DNA of 36,279 bases, taken from positions 1 to 36,279 of the forward strand of contig JAHLKC010000230.1 in assembly GCA_025449115.1 (NCBI GenBank), given 5' to 3'. A model generated the notes under the pieces. The model ran no database searches and had not been told where the DNA came from. It saw only the letters and a list, made by a program, of their open reading frames with translations. Of the stretch, positions 1 through 10,711 are shown in pieces; the stretch's first letter is position 1, and each line of letters opens with the position of its first letter. Origin of the DNA: Chytridium lagenaria. Its lineage: Eukaryota > Chytridiomycota > Chytridiomycetes > Chytridiales > Chytridiaceae. Position numbers and translations under genes: made by a program.

Positions 1-2480
1 GCATTGTGGTTTTTGATGAGGCTCACAACATCGGTACGGCTTTTGTTTCCATGCTTTTTATTTCTAACTGATATTTGAATACAGATAACGTTTGCACAGA
101 ATCGTTGAGCATTGATTTGACGAGACCGATTTTGGATGCAAGCGTTAGAAGTATTACGTCGTTGACTTCAAGGATTGATGAGTTGGGTGTTTTGATAATT
201 ACCGTTCATATTGATTTTCGACTTTTGCACATTTTAGCTTAAAAAAGAGCAACTCGGAGAAGCTTCAAAACGAATATAACAAATTGGTTGAAGGTATGCG
301 GAGGCCGTTGTACATCTAGTTTCTTACAGGATTCCTTTTTTTTTCGGCCTCAGGGTTAAACTTGGCAAGAAACCAAAGAGATGCTGATGAGGTCATGGCG
401 AATCCAGGTATATATATATACATTAAAGAGATAACATCATCTCTGATATTTATTTCTCCAAGTTCTTCCCGACGATATTTTGGACGAGGCTGTTCCTGGG
501 AATATTCGCCGTGCTGAGCACTTCGTTGCTTTTTTAAGGCGATTTGTAGAATACTTGAAGGTAACGGATCTATATTCTGATGCTTTCATTCAATATCGAC
601 GCTAAGTGAGTTCTCTGATTGTAGACAAGAATGCGTGTTCTTCATGTTGTTGCTGAGAGCACCACCTCCTTCCTGCAGCACGTCAAGGAGATTACTTACA
701 TCGAGAAAAAGCCATTAAGGTACGATTCTAGAATCACGATGGAGACGGAATATAACCGACCCTTTATTAACGTAATTTTTTTATCCAGATTTTGTGCAGA
801 GCGGCTGTCAAGTTTGGTGCGAACACTGGAGGTCGCAGATTTGAGCGACCTTGGCTCATTATCCAAAGTCGCGGCCTTTGCAACGCTGGTATCAACCTAT
901 CAGAAAGGTATTCGATTAGTGAGGAATGGCTTCATTGATGTCGCATATAGGCTTTATGTTGATTTTAGAGCCGTTTGAGAATGATCACGACACGATTCCT
1001 AATCCTGTGCTGCATCTGACGTATGTGTTTCAAGATCATTTGTTTGCTTGCTTTCACTAGTTATAACTCTTATTGATATTTCTTGAAATAGCTGCATGGA
1101 CGCTACGATCGCGATGAAGCCGATTTTTGAACGCTTCAGCTCTGTTGTTATCACCTCTGGAACACTTTCGCCGATGGAACTATACCCCACCCTTCTTGGG
1201 TTCAAACCCGTCGTTGTTCAAAGTTACCAGATGTCATTGACCCGTACTTGTTTCTTGCCTCTTGTAAGTTACCTTTGACCTTCATTCAAGTCGTCCCATC
1301 TATATCCTGCTCATTCAAGTCGTCCTATCTACATCTGCTATGTTTCTCACTCGTTCTTATTTATTTATTTATTTTAGACTATCACCCGAGGCAGTGATCA
1401 GGTTGCCGTTAGCTCTAAATTCGAAGTCCGGAATGACGTTGCTGTTGTGAGAAATTACGGAAACATCCTTATCGAGTTTGCGCGGATTGTGCCGGACGGT
1501 CTTGTGTGTTTCTTCCCTAGTTATCTCTACCTTGAGTCCATTGTTGCATCGTGGAATGAACTGGTATGTCTTACTATCTCGTTTTCTTCTTTATCGTTAT
1601 ATGTATGCTAATATAACTACTTTATCATAAAGGGCATGCTTCAAGAGATGTTGAAGTATAAGCTGGTGTTTATTGAAACCCCCGATGCTGTGGAGACAAG
1701 TTTGGCGCTTGAGAATTACAGAAAGGTATATTCCTATTTTTAAGAGTTTTGAAAGCTCACCATTCGTCCTCTTAGGCTTGCGATAATGGAAGAGGAGCCA
1801 TCTTGCTCTCTGTTGCTCGTGGAAAGGTCTCTGAGGGAGTCGATTTTGATAACAATTATGGACGTGCTGTGATTCTCTTTGGAATTCCTTATCAGGTTTG
1901 TAAAGCGGTTGTTTAGCCAGGATATCATCTCATCTTTTCTTGATTAGTACACGGAAAGTCGTATCTTGAAGGTGAGTTGAGACTTTCGGATACCTCTTTT
2001 CACATGGTTTCATAAACTTACGCGGACCCCTTGGATAGGCTCGTCTGGAATACCTTCGCGATAACTTTAAGGTTCGCGAGAACGATTTCCTGACGTTTGA
2101 TGCTATGCGTCACGGTGCTCAATGTGTTGGTCGAGTCTTGCGAGGAAAGACCGACTATGGTTTAATGATTTTCGCAGATAAGGTAAACATTGCAGCCTTT
2201 TCCAGTCCTTTTATACATTGATCTTGCACAAGGGTAACCTTTTTCCATTTGTTCCCAGCGTTTTGCTCGTGCGGATAAACGGTCCAAGCTTCCGAAATGG
2301 ATTACAGCGGAAATGTCTGAGGCGTGGACAAACATGTCGACGGATATGGCTGTTGCAACGGCGAAAAAGTTTTTGCGGTCTATGGCTCAACCGTTTGATC
2401 ATTCGCAGTTGGGAGTGTCGTTGTGGGATGAGAAGTTGATTGAAGAGAATGAAGGGCGGGAGAAGAAGAAGGGGGATTGA
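1..2480 (+). CDS. RAD3: TFIIH DNA helicase subunit XPD/Rad3, 5'-truncated by window edge
   Basis: ATP-dependent 5'-3' helicase of TFIIH; it opens DNA in nucleotide excision repair and supports RNA polymerase II initiation. The window begins inside helicase motif II (VVFDEAHNI), so the N-terminal half with Walker A and most of the Fe-S cluster region lies upstream. About fourteen short GT...AG introns interrupt the rest. Spliced exons give, in order, an Arch-like segment ([19 protein letters not shown]), [62 protein letters not shown] and the motif VI region [15 protein letters not shown]. The protein ends in a lysine-rich tail, EGREKKKGD, at TGA 2478-2480. All exon junctions I followed stay in frame, unlike most other genes here. 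It is convergent with the SH3 gene. Identity is very secure because the match to XPD/Rad3 runs end to end. Confidence 0.97.
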
Positions 2481-3085
2481 GTGGGTGGATGAATGGGTTG
2501 TTGAAGGGGAGGTGGATGAAGGGTGTGAGTTGCCTTTATTTGCATGTGCTTATTTTCGGACGTTGAATTGATTTTTGTCCGGAGTTGCAGATAAAGCTCT
2601 AGTCTATATTTTTTTACTTTTTGGAAACTAAGTCGTCTTTGGATCGCTTTGAGTTCGCCCATACGGAAATGATGATGGAGGCGCGTTTGATTGGATTGAA
2701 AAGGTTATGGGTGTATATATGATAGTTCCTCGCGAGTGGTGGGTTCGTGTAAAAAGGACCGCTCGCTCCCGGGAAGTGTGTTGGATGGAGGAAAAATCAA
2801 ACTGCTTTTGTGCAGTTGTGTATTGAGAGACATATAACAAAAAAAAAAAACAACATAAAACGCATCAACAAAACGCTATAAAAAAAGAAGAGAATGAAAA
2901 AAGATAACGAAAATATCCAAGATTGAGATACATGTTTTCCAAACAAAAGAAGAGAAAAAGGAGGAAAGAGAAATAAAACCGAAATCGAGAAAGACCGTAA
3001 AAATGAAATAAAGGATTTTATATGCCTAACGGAACTGAAACCACGTACAAAAAATATAGGGATAAAAGAAAAGGTGTTCAACACA
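2481..3085. other. Convergent intergenic region, A-rich
   Basis: This 605-bp stretch lies between the stop codons of two converging genes, so it should hold both 3' UTRs. From about 2840 to 3080 the plus strand is strongly A-rich, including a run of about twelve A near 2839-2850. I see no RNA gene, repeat family or convincing coding exon. Short open frames on the minus strand here are low-complexity Phe/Leu/Ser readings of the A-rich DNA. Confidence 0.6.
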
Positions 3086-5261
3086 TTAAACTCTTGGTGT
3101 CACCACTGAACTCGTCATAGAATCCCTAACCGGGTACACATGCATACTGTTCCCACCCTCCGAGAACGTTACTCCCTTCCCAGCAGCATTCGGCAACGGC
3201 GGCACAGGCCCACCCATCGGCATCCCAGTCGCCGGATCAATCATGACGCTTCCAGTAAAAGACGGATACCCATACGACGCAGCGGTAGGAGGGGCTGACG
3301 GCAAACCCTCATCCAAAGCAGGATCATACCCATGGGTCCTTAAATACTCTTCCTTCCCAACGGTTTTAAGGGCGTTCATTTGATCTGCAGTGAAGATGGC
3401 GGATGAGACGCGTTTAGAGAAGCGATCGGGGACGACGCTTGCGGGGACTTCGCTGGGAGCCATGGAGGAACGGTTGTCGTTTGCCACGCAGACGAGGGGA
3501 AGGCACCTTGAGCTCCTGTGATGGGGTTCATGCCGAGACCCCAGCCGTCGTCAAAGGAGCGGAGGACGATGATGTCGGCGCCGACGACGAGTTGGAGTTC
3601 GTCAGCGAGAGTTGGGTTGTAGGGATGGATGATGCGCATGAGGGATTCTGGAGGAGTTGGGGTAGAGGTGGAGGGGTGAAGGAGGGAGGACGGACGCCGT
3701 CTGAAGCGGCGACGGCGGGAGGACGGGGTTGAAGGCTTTCGGGGGGAGGGGGAACGGGTGGGTTGTTGTGGGATTGGTTGTTGGTGTTGGGGTTGCTGGA
3801 GTTGTTGGTAGGATGGAGCTGGAGGTTGAACCGCGGGGGAGGAAAGGTTTTGCATTTGGACATCGTTGGAGTTGTAGCCGAATGATTGATGCTGTTGCTG
3901 CTGCTGGTACTGCTGATCGTAAGACTGCTGCTGGTACGACTGCTGCTGGTACTGTTGCTGCTGGTACTGGGGCTGTTGCTGTTGTTGAGAAGAGAATCCA
4001 CCGATATCGCCTTTTGGGGGAACGCTGATGGGTGTCGGGGGAGCCAAAGGAGCGTTGCTGTTGAGGTTAATACGAATCTTTTTATCGGATGACGAAGAAG
4101 ATGCCGCAGCACCCATGCCCGATGGGTTATGTCCAAAGTGAGGGCTGACGGGGGCGTTTGCCTTTGAGGACCGACGACGCATCAAAAAGATACCCAGAAC
4201 GACGGCAGCTGCAATAAGGAGGACACCACCAACAGCTCCACCGATGATAACGCCCATATTGGAGGAGGCTGCAGCTGGAGTAGAGGTAGAAGTGGGTGTG
4301 ATTTGACCACTAGAGCCGGAGGTTGTTGCGATAGGACGGTTAGCGGTTGTTGATGGCCTCGTTGTGGCGGCAGGGGCTGAAGGGGCGCCGCCCGGAGGTG
4401 CAGGTCCAGGTTCAGCAGGACCGTTGGGAGTGGAAGCGAGACCGTTTGCTTGCAAGAATGCAGCGCAGATGGCATCGTTACTATTCTGGCATCCGGCAAC
4501 GGCGTTCGCGTAGCTCGAGTATCCTGCAAAGGGATTATTTTCGTGAGAAAACAAGAAAAACAAATAAAATTGGTGTGTGAAATAATTCATTCTTTCCCAC
4601 GGTATAAAGTGTAAATGCGTCAAAAATAAACTATTCTTTCCCACGGTATAAACACTGGGCAGCAATTAAACAAAAGCACCGTCGAGAGAGCAGTTTGAAG
4701 GAATTTGATTTGTCCTCCTTCTGCAGTCCGGTCCGACGGAAAATGTTGGTAAAATGAAAACTCACCAGCCAATCCAACGTCTTCGGCCACTCCGGAAAAG
4801 CAAGTCGAAGAGTCCACCGCAGCATTATTTCTGTCGACAATCAAGCTCAGGCCTTGGAAGGTAGCGCCGGCGTGCGAGTTGGGGTCAGTGATGTCGACAC
4901 TGGGACACAGTTCAGTGTTGGTGATCAAGGCCCTGAAGCTGTCCAAGGCAAGGGTAGCCTGATCGGGGCAGAGATAGTTTCTTGCGGGATAAGGATCAGG
5001 TTGACATCCATTAAGAGTGGCGTTGAGAGCATATCTGACACAAAAGAGTGAAGTCTGATAGCGGAGGCCCTGCATGGCCTGGTCGAGGGCAGGAGAGTCG
5101 ATGCAGGCGTATCTGGTGTCTGAGGTGAATGAGGATTTGACGGTTGAGGTGGAGTTGATGGAGCGAAGGACGTTTCCCACATCTCCGGCCAGAATGTGGT
5201 TGAGACCCTCAAAGAGGGTGCCGCATGGAGTATCTCCTGGGAAAGGTCTGCAGGTGGCCAT
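3086..5261 (-). CDS. Single-pass membrane protein with Cys-rich ectodomain, poly-Gln and SH3 domain
   Basis: Starts at ATG 5259-5261 (MATCRPFPGDTPCGTLFEG). The first ~165 residues are Cys-rich and look extracellular. An intron of about 240 bp (near 4526-4765) joins LAG to YSSYANAVAGC. A Ser/Thr/Pro-rich stalk follows, then a clear membrane segment (GVIIGGAVGGVLLIAAAVV) with a stop-transfer RRRSSK, which puts the C-terminus in the cytosol. The cytosolic part holds a Gln/Tyr-rich tract, a Pro/Arg-rich tract and one SH3 domain (RIIHPYNPTLADELQL ... DDGWGLGMN ... GAFP). The SH3 end, PLVCVAN, is only readable in another frame, so one base seems missing in the GGGG run at 3496-3499. After it comes a ~130-residue tail ending SSVVTPRV. 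No signal peptide is visible at this start, so an upstream exon may be missing. Domain order resembles fungal SH3 membrane sensors (Sho1/Fus1-like in concept), but I cannot name an ortholog. Confidence 0.8.
4589..4652. repeat. 20-bp direct repeat, 44 bp apart, in the SH3-gene intron
   Basis: The 20-mer attctttcccacggtataaa occurs exactly at 4589-4608 and 4633-4652. Both copies lie in the long intron of the SH3 membrane-protein gene. Sequence beyond the 20 bases diverges, so this is a short duplication rather than a long array. It may explain why this intron is two to five times longer than most in the window. Confidence 0.85.
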
Positions 5262-6176
5262 TCTTCTCCTTCTTCTATTGATAACGTGGTATGGATGTCT
5301 ATAAGTTCTCCTTTAGGGAAAGAAGACTAGATAAAATATTAAGAATGAAAGATGAAGGAAAGACAGCTGAATCAATGACGGACTCCAGCGATACCCTTCA
5401 AAAGGAAACCAGAAAGTCTATAATTAGAGAGGGAAATGGACGACAATTAGATTTGCAGGATGTTCAATGTTCCAGTTAGTCAATTTGGCACAAGAGCAAC
5501 CAATAGAAACGACATGACAGGCTGGCCATGGCGGTTATGTGTCACACAAACCAAGAAACGACGGTTGTTGACATTGTGTAACAATAAACTTTGACTCAAT
5601 GACGCCACATACACAAGAAAATAGGCTGCAACGGTCTCCATCGACACCCTCATCACTTTTGACCCATAAAGAACTGATCACCATTTCTACCTGCAAAGAT
5701 TAAAGACGCAGTCAGGATAGTTCTACGATCATACCCTTCAATACACCACTTAGCGGAGAACAAGGCGAAAAGGGCACATCTGATTCCAGTCGTCCAATTT
5801 TCCTTTTTTTAAGTTTTGAAAGCGACCTTCAAAGGACCTATTATTGTCGCTGTCAACAGTTGGCATGTTGACACTGACCTGTCTTCCATGAGAATCTGAA
5901 AGTACGCATGTCAAAATGATAACTGGAGCCGCTCATTGTCAAAATGAAAATGGACATCACTGAACTTGAAATTGTCAAACCCTCAAAAGTTCAGCGCGTG
6001 GACGGAATCTCAGCGAATCATGGCTGCTTGTACGCACATGCTGCACGCCCTTCCCTGAGACGCTTGGATCCACGGACATCTTCAGCCTGCTAGATAATAA
6101 TATAAGAAGGCCACACAGGTTCTACGCAGCCCAAACACTTACATCTCATCCCCTTCATCAGAACCTCATTCGACCC
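5262..6176. other. Divergent intergenic region (promoters of SH3 gene and phosphoesterase)
   Basis: About 915 bp between two divergent start codons. It should carry both promoters and perhaps a missing 5' exon of the SH3 membrane protein. A 62-residue charged open frame at 5291-5479 (+) has no recognisable motif and I treat it as chance. The only regulatory candidate I can point to is the TATA-like tataagaagg just upstream of the phosphoesterase start. Confidence 0.5.
6101..6110 (+). promoter_or_regulatory. TATA-like element upstream of the phosphoesterase gene
   Basis: The sequence tataagaagg lies about 70 bp upstream of the proposed ATG at 6177, a plausible distance for a fungal core promoter with a short 5' UTR. 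It sits within an A/T-rich stretch (gataataatataag). Assigned on sequence and position alone. Confidence 0.35.
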
Positions 6177-7586
6177 ATGCGTGGCCTCCATCATCCTTGC
6201 AGCTGCTATCAGCACCCTCGCCCACATCACACCGGTATTTAAACACCATTCACCGGTCGACCAACACCTTAATCTCTTTCCCACACAGGCCTTCACAGCC
6301 GTTTGCAGCAAGGGTAAATATTTTGATAAAGTCCTCACCATTATTCTTGAGAATGAGGACGCTTCAAGCGCTTTCAGCGGACCCTTACTTGGGCACCACC
6401 CTTGCGGCTCAAGGATATGCATTGACAAATATGCTTGGAACCACGCATCCGAGTCAACCTAACTATATCTCTATGATCGGTGGAGATATCCTTGGAGTCA
6501 CTTCGAATTCCAACAAGGACCTAGCTCAGGTAAGGCTTATAAACCTCACCCTCTACATCATCATGTCATAAACACTCCATCCTTCTTTCATCATCACCTA
6601 AACAACCCAGACAAACCTCGTCGACCTCCTTGAATTCTAAAGGCCTTACTTGGAAAACCTACCAAGAGAATTACCCAGGAGGTTGTGCCACGGCCGCATC
6701 CTACTCTAACGGCCTCTACCGTCGCAAACACAACCCCTTTATCTCCTTCACCACCATCTCCCAAAACCCCGCACGTTGCTCCAAAATCGTTTCATCATCG
6801 CAACTTGACGCCGACATCGTCGCAGGGAACCTCCCAGATTACATGTTCTACACTCCAAACATGGATAACGATGGACATGACACGAGCGTGGGGTACGCGA
6901 GTAACTGGTTGAAAGGGTTTTTGAAAAACAAGTTAGGGAACCCGCTCTGGCAGAACGTGAGACTCTTCCAATTCTTTCATTCACTAATCATCTTTAGACG
7001 CTCATCCTTGTCACGTTTGACGAATCCGACACAGCATCACCCAATCTCATCTGTAAGCTCTTGTTTTTCGCGTCTGGCTCTGATATTTTTTAAAAGACGG
7101 TCTCCTCCTCGGCGCGGGTATCAAGGGTAAAGGCTTGAAGGATTCAACAAAGTACACTCACTACTCCTGGCTCGCGACCATCGAGGACAACTACTCTCTC
7201 GGAAACCTCGGTCGCAAAGACGCCACAGCAACCAAGATGCCCTTAATTTCTGGTGGTTGCGGCAGCGGGACTTCCATCACGACTGCTATACCCACCCCTC
7301 CTAGTCTCTCGACCACTCTCCCGATACCCACTGTTGTAAGTTCGCGCACACCATCATTTTGTTTCTTTTTATTCTTCAGCAATTTCCAGATCACCATACT
7401 GATAGGCTGTGGTTATGCAGACACCTTGCGCTCACAGCATTTGCTACCGGCGTCGCTCTCAAGGCTGCTTGTGACCCATGCGCCGCAAAGATTATCGCGG
7501 CTGATAGTTACTGCGGTACCACCAGCTGGGACTCGACCTGTGTTGGTGAAGTCAAAAGTGTCTGCGGACTCACCACATGTGCTTAA
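6177..7586 (+). CDS. Secreted phosphoesterase-family protein with C-terminal Cys-rich module
   Basis: Phosphoesterase superfamily (acid phosphatase/phospholipase C-like hydrolase), probably secreted. A hydrophobic leader (VASIILAAAISTLAHI) follows ATG 6177, though ATG and leader are out of phase by one base. Family motifs follow: YFDKVLTIILENED, ADPYLGTTLAAQGYALTN, THPSQPNYISMIGGD, GLTWKTYQENYPG, PDYMFYTPNMDNDGHDT, LILVTFDESDTASPN and THYSWLATIEDNYSLGNLG. The metal-binding Asp/Glu/His residues expected of the family (ENED, HPSQPNY, NDGHDT, FDESD) are present. After a Ser/Thr/Pro linker comes a Cys-rich module (LKAACDPCAAKI, WDSTCVGEVKSVCG). Introns include 6238-6291, 6531-6610, about 6958-7000 and 7337-7420. 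Frame breaks fall near 6180, 6372-6374, 6632 and 7451; each separates two conserved halves. Orthology is not assigned and the substrate is unknown. Confidence 0.88.
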
Positions 7587-7933
7587 GTTTTGAAAGGCCG
7601 TTAACGCGCAACGAACCATGTTATGACCTCATTTCTATCCACCCCATTTTCCCGCCTTCTTCCAATAAATATTGAAACGGCTTTAGGCCTTGTTTATAGC
7701 TAACATTGTGATTATTTTTTTTATCTTGACGTGTTGGGGTGATGGCGAACGTTTAGGCAGCCGTCTGTATCGAACGCGAAATAAACTTTACCAACATCAT
7801 TTCTTTCAATTTGTATCCGAAAAAAACGTACCTATCATCATACCTCCAGCTATATGCTCAACCTCACCAGCACTCGCAAGATCCGAAAATAGACGACCTG
7901 AAATTTTTGTCACAACTTTGCAGAACAGCAAGC
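7587..7933. other. Intergenic region, phosphoesterase 3' end to UCH 5' end
   Basis: Same-strand spacer of 347 bp. It carries a canonical AATAAA signal at 7664-7669 about 80 bp after the upstream stop, and presumably the UCH promoter in its second half. I see no coding or structured element. Confidence 0.5.
7664..7669 (+). terminator. Candidate poly(A) signal of the phosphoesterase gene
   Basis: AATAAA lies 78 bp after the TAA stop at 7584-7586, followed by A/T-rich sequence. Position and consensus fit a 3'-end processing signal; no transcript evidence is available. Confidence 0.5.
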
Positions 7934-8990
7934 ATGGCCTCCTCACACTGGATCCCTCTCGAAGCCAACCCCGAGGTATACCTCCCACCTCCAATTCAGC
8001 ATCCCTCACATCTCTCGCGTTGATTGAAAAAGGTTATGAATGATGTGGTAACACTCTTGACCATGAAGCCTTTAGTGTTCTAATACAGTGTAGTTTGTCA
8101 CGAAACTCGGGTGGACTCTGCATACAACTTCACCGATATCTGGAGTAGGTGCGCTCCTTATGTCGATACCTTCAAACGAGGTTATTTTAACATCCGGGAA
8201 ACTAGGTTTGGATGATGAATGCTATCCTTTGTTCCTCGCCCAGTCTTGGCCGTCCTCCTTCCTATTCCCAATCACCCCAAAGGTTTTGCCGAGTATCATG
8301 AATATCCCCTGATTATATCAGTACGAAGAGTTTAGAAAAGCAGAAGAGGAGCGGTTAAAAGCCGAAGGTGTGAAACCACCGTCGTCCGTCTACTTTTTAA
8401 GGCAGACCATCGGGAATGCATGCGGGACGATCGGAATCTTGCATGCACTCGGCAACAACCTATCCAACCTTCATCTTGGTAACCATTTAATCCATCTCTC
8501 CAATTTACTTTGTTTGTTAGCCGATGGAGCGTTGAAGCGAATCATGAACGCGGTGAAGGCAAGTCTCCTGAAGAACGGGGATCGGATCTTGAGAAAGATG
8601 AAGATCTTGCTAAACTGCATGACGAGAGTTCTCGGGAAGGTCAGACGGCAGCCCCTTCATCGACGAAGAAGTGGATTTGCATTTTGTGGCGCTTGTGAAA
8701 GTGGACGGGAGGATTTATGAATTGGATGGGAGGAAACCGTTTCCTATTGATCATGGACCTGCTGAGGAACTCCTTGAGGTTAGGCTTTGAATAATTCTTG
8801 CAGCGTTGTTGACGTATTGAAAAGGGATCTGTGAGTGTGATCAAAAAGTTCATGTCGCGTGAGCCTGGTAAGACTTTGTGATAAACAGATTTTTGATTCG
8901 TTTACCCTTTTTTCTCTTACAATTCTAATTCATTTTGCAGATGAGGTTAACTTTACAGTTATTGCATTGGCCAAAAGCCAAGATCAATAA
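7934..8990 (+). CDS. Ubiquitin carboxyl-terminal hydrolase, UCH-L1/L3 (Yuh1) family
   Basis: Cysteine deubiquitinase that removes small adducts from the ubiquitin C-terminus; cytosolic peptidase family C12. It starts [20 protein letters not shown] and spans about 230 residues, normal for the family. Catalytic residues are visible: oxyanion Gln and nucleophile Cys in [17 protein letters not shown] (Cys near residue 97), His in DLHFVALVK and Asp in [14 protein letters not shown]. The C-terminus [10 protein letters not shown] ... FTVIALAKS also matches. Introns fall near 7976-8034, 8050-8095, 8150-8206, 8282-8321, 8480-8520, 8779-8824 and 8868-8940. Two single bases appear to be missing: in the GG at 8558-8559 (between [10 protein letters not shown] and [16 protein letters not shown]) and in CCCC at 8651-8654 (between GQTAAP and IDEEVDLHF). 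It converges on the RFC gene, 177 bp away. Confidence 0.94.
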
Positions 8991-9167
8991 TGTTTATCTT
9001 TAAATATATCTAAATATTGGAGTTTCAAAAACTTGCGATTTGAACATGCGATATGGTCCAATCTTTCTCCGCGATATTATTATCAAAGAATATACATATC
9101 TGGATCAATGAGGGGGGAAAAAAGATGCGGAGATAATCCTCCTGGTGAAGAGTATATTAAAGTGTGA

Positions 9168-10641
9168 TTAAGGCTGAATTTTCGACGGCTCCATCGAAAC
9201 CATACACAGCCGCGCTGCAAGCCCCGAAACCTGAACAACAGATTGCATTCCCTCCAAAATCCTCATATGCGTCTGCCCAATTTCCTGCAAAAGTATAAAG
9301 TAAGCATCAAAAACCACCACTCCACAAACATACCCTAATAAACTCCAACTTTGGGTATTCTTGCATATCATATGTCTTTACAACTTTAAATAAAGTCCCC
9401 ACAATATCTAATCCACTGTATCCCTCCGCCCATAAAGCTTGAAGCCGTGATGATGCAGTGTCCACATCGCCTTCAAGACAACTTGAAATAACCTCACCAA
9501 TGACGACAGGATGAGGTTGATCACAGACTTTAAATACGCTGTCAGCAGTGATAAGACCAAACCCAGAATTTGTGGATTGGAGATTATTGATGGCTTGACG
9601 CATATCTCCCTCAGATGTGAAGATAATGGCTTCTAAACCTTCGGGGACGTACTCAACCTTCGCCATAAGTTTTGTCAATGAGCAAGCTAGGGCTAATATA
9701 AAATGGTCCAATGAACTACCTTTTCTGCTTCACAAATCTCCACCAACCGCTTCAGCAGTTGCTGGTCAGATAGTCTCATGTACCTCAAAATAGCACACCT
9801 GGACTGAATGGGCTCAATAATCTTGCTTGACATATTGCAGGCAAGGGCAAATCGTGTTGTCGCAGAATAAATCTCCATAGTTCTCCTTAAAGCTTGTTGG
9901 GCACCAGGTGTCATACTGTTAGAAAGAAAAGTCAATACCTTATAAAAGCATAACCTGCCAAATCATTTTAATAATTACCTGTCCGCCTCGTCAAGAATAA
10001 TGATCTTATGCCGTCCTTCAGGAAGGGTGACCTTTTTTTGAGCAAACATCTTTATTCTGTTCCTCACTACATCAATTCCTCTAAATTACATTAGAACATG
10101 AGATCACTCAGATGCCAGGCTAAAACAAGACTCGCTTGCAAAAACTTGAACGCTGAAAGTATGAGGTTGAAAGAAGCAAATACAGACCTGTCATCCGAAG
10201 CATTTAACTCTAGCACAGCTTCCTTATAATGCGGGCCCAACAATTCATGTGCAAGACAAAGGATACTCGTCGTTTTCCCGATTCCAGGAGATCCCTTTTG
10301 TCCATATGAAAGAAGATAAATGGTCAAAAAAAAGACTCAATTCAAAGCAACTGCCAACACGAACAGGAACTCACAGAGATGATGATGTTTGGCATGTTTC
10401 CGTCTTTTGCAATGATTTGCAGTCTAGCCACAGTCTCCTCATTTCCCACGATATCCTTCAACAGCAACGGCCTGTACTTCTCGACCCTGGCAAAAACGTC
10501 AGCTCTCGGACATAAACAGCTCAGAAGAACAGTCAGAGGGAAAGGGCACCAACCAAGGCAAGTTGGGACGTTCTGGTTGCCCTTGTAGTCCCCCATGCTG
10601 TCAATGTCCATTTGCATCTGTGCGCTGCTGCTCGCGAGCAT
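9168..10641 (-). CDS. RFC4: Replication factor C small subunit (human RFC2 / yeast Rfc4 type)
   Basis: AAA+ subunit of the clamp loader that places PCNA on primed DNA for replication and repair synthesis; nuclear. Diagnostic elements: RFC box [21 protein letters not shown], Walker [36 protein letters not shown], Walker [28 protein letters not shown], the SRC motif [14 protein letters not shown] and the sensor-2 region [13 protein letters not shown]. The C-terminal collar keeps [29 protein letters not shown] and LAARLC. Subfamily choice rests on these last segments, which match RFC2/Rfc4 better than the other small subunits. Introns are short. Exon 1 offers two splices: donor GTGCCC keeps the frame but gives TCLGW before VEKYRP, whereas the near-universal NLPW needs donor GTTGGT plus one base missing in the CCCCC at 10590-10594. 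Start is ATG at 10641. Confidence 0.96.
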
Positions 10642-10711
10642 GGTAATGGTAGTCGTTGATGGATTTAATTAATAAAAATATTCGATATTCATTGGTGAAC
10701 ACGGGAAAAGA
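10642..10711. promoter_or_regulatory. 70-bp shared divergent promoter region
   Basis: Only 70 bp separate the start codons of the RFC gene (-) and the unassigned gene at 10712 (+). The interval is A/T-rich (aattaataaaaatattcg), so both core promoters must overlap each other or reach into the neighbouring transcription unit. Very short divergent spacing often implies co-regulation, which is inference here. Confidence 0.6.

Noticed and set aside
3439..4580. Plus-strand open frames rich in Val, Leu and Gly
   Set aside because: Antisense shadows of the poly-Gln/Pro/Ser coding part of the SH3 membrane protein.
5291..5479. 62-codon charged open frame
   Set aside because: No motif, no splice context and it sits in a promoter region; composition fits chance in A/G-rich DNA.
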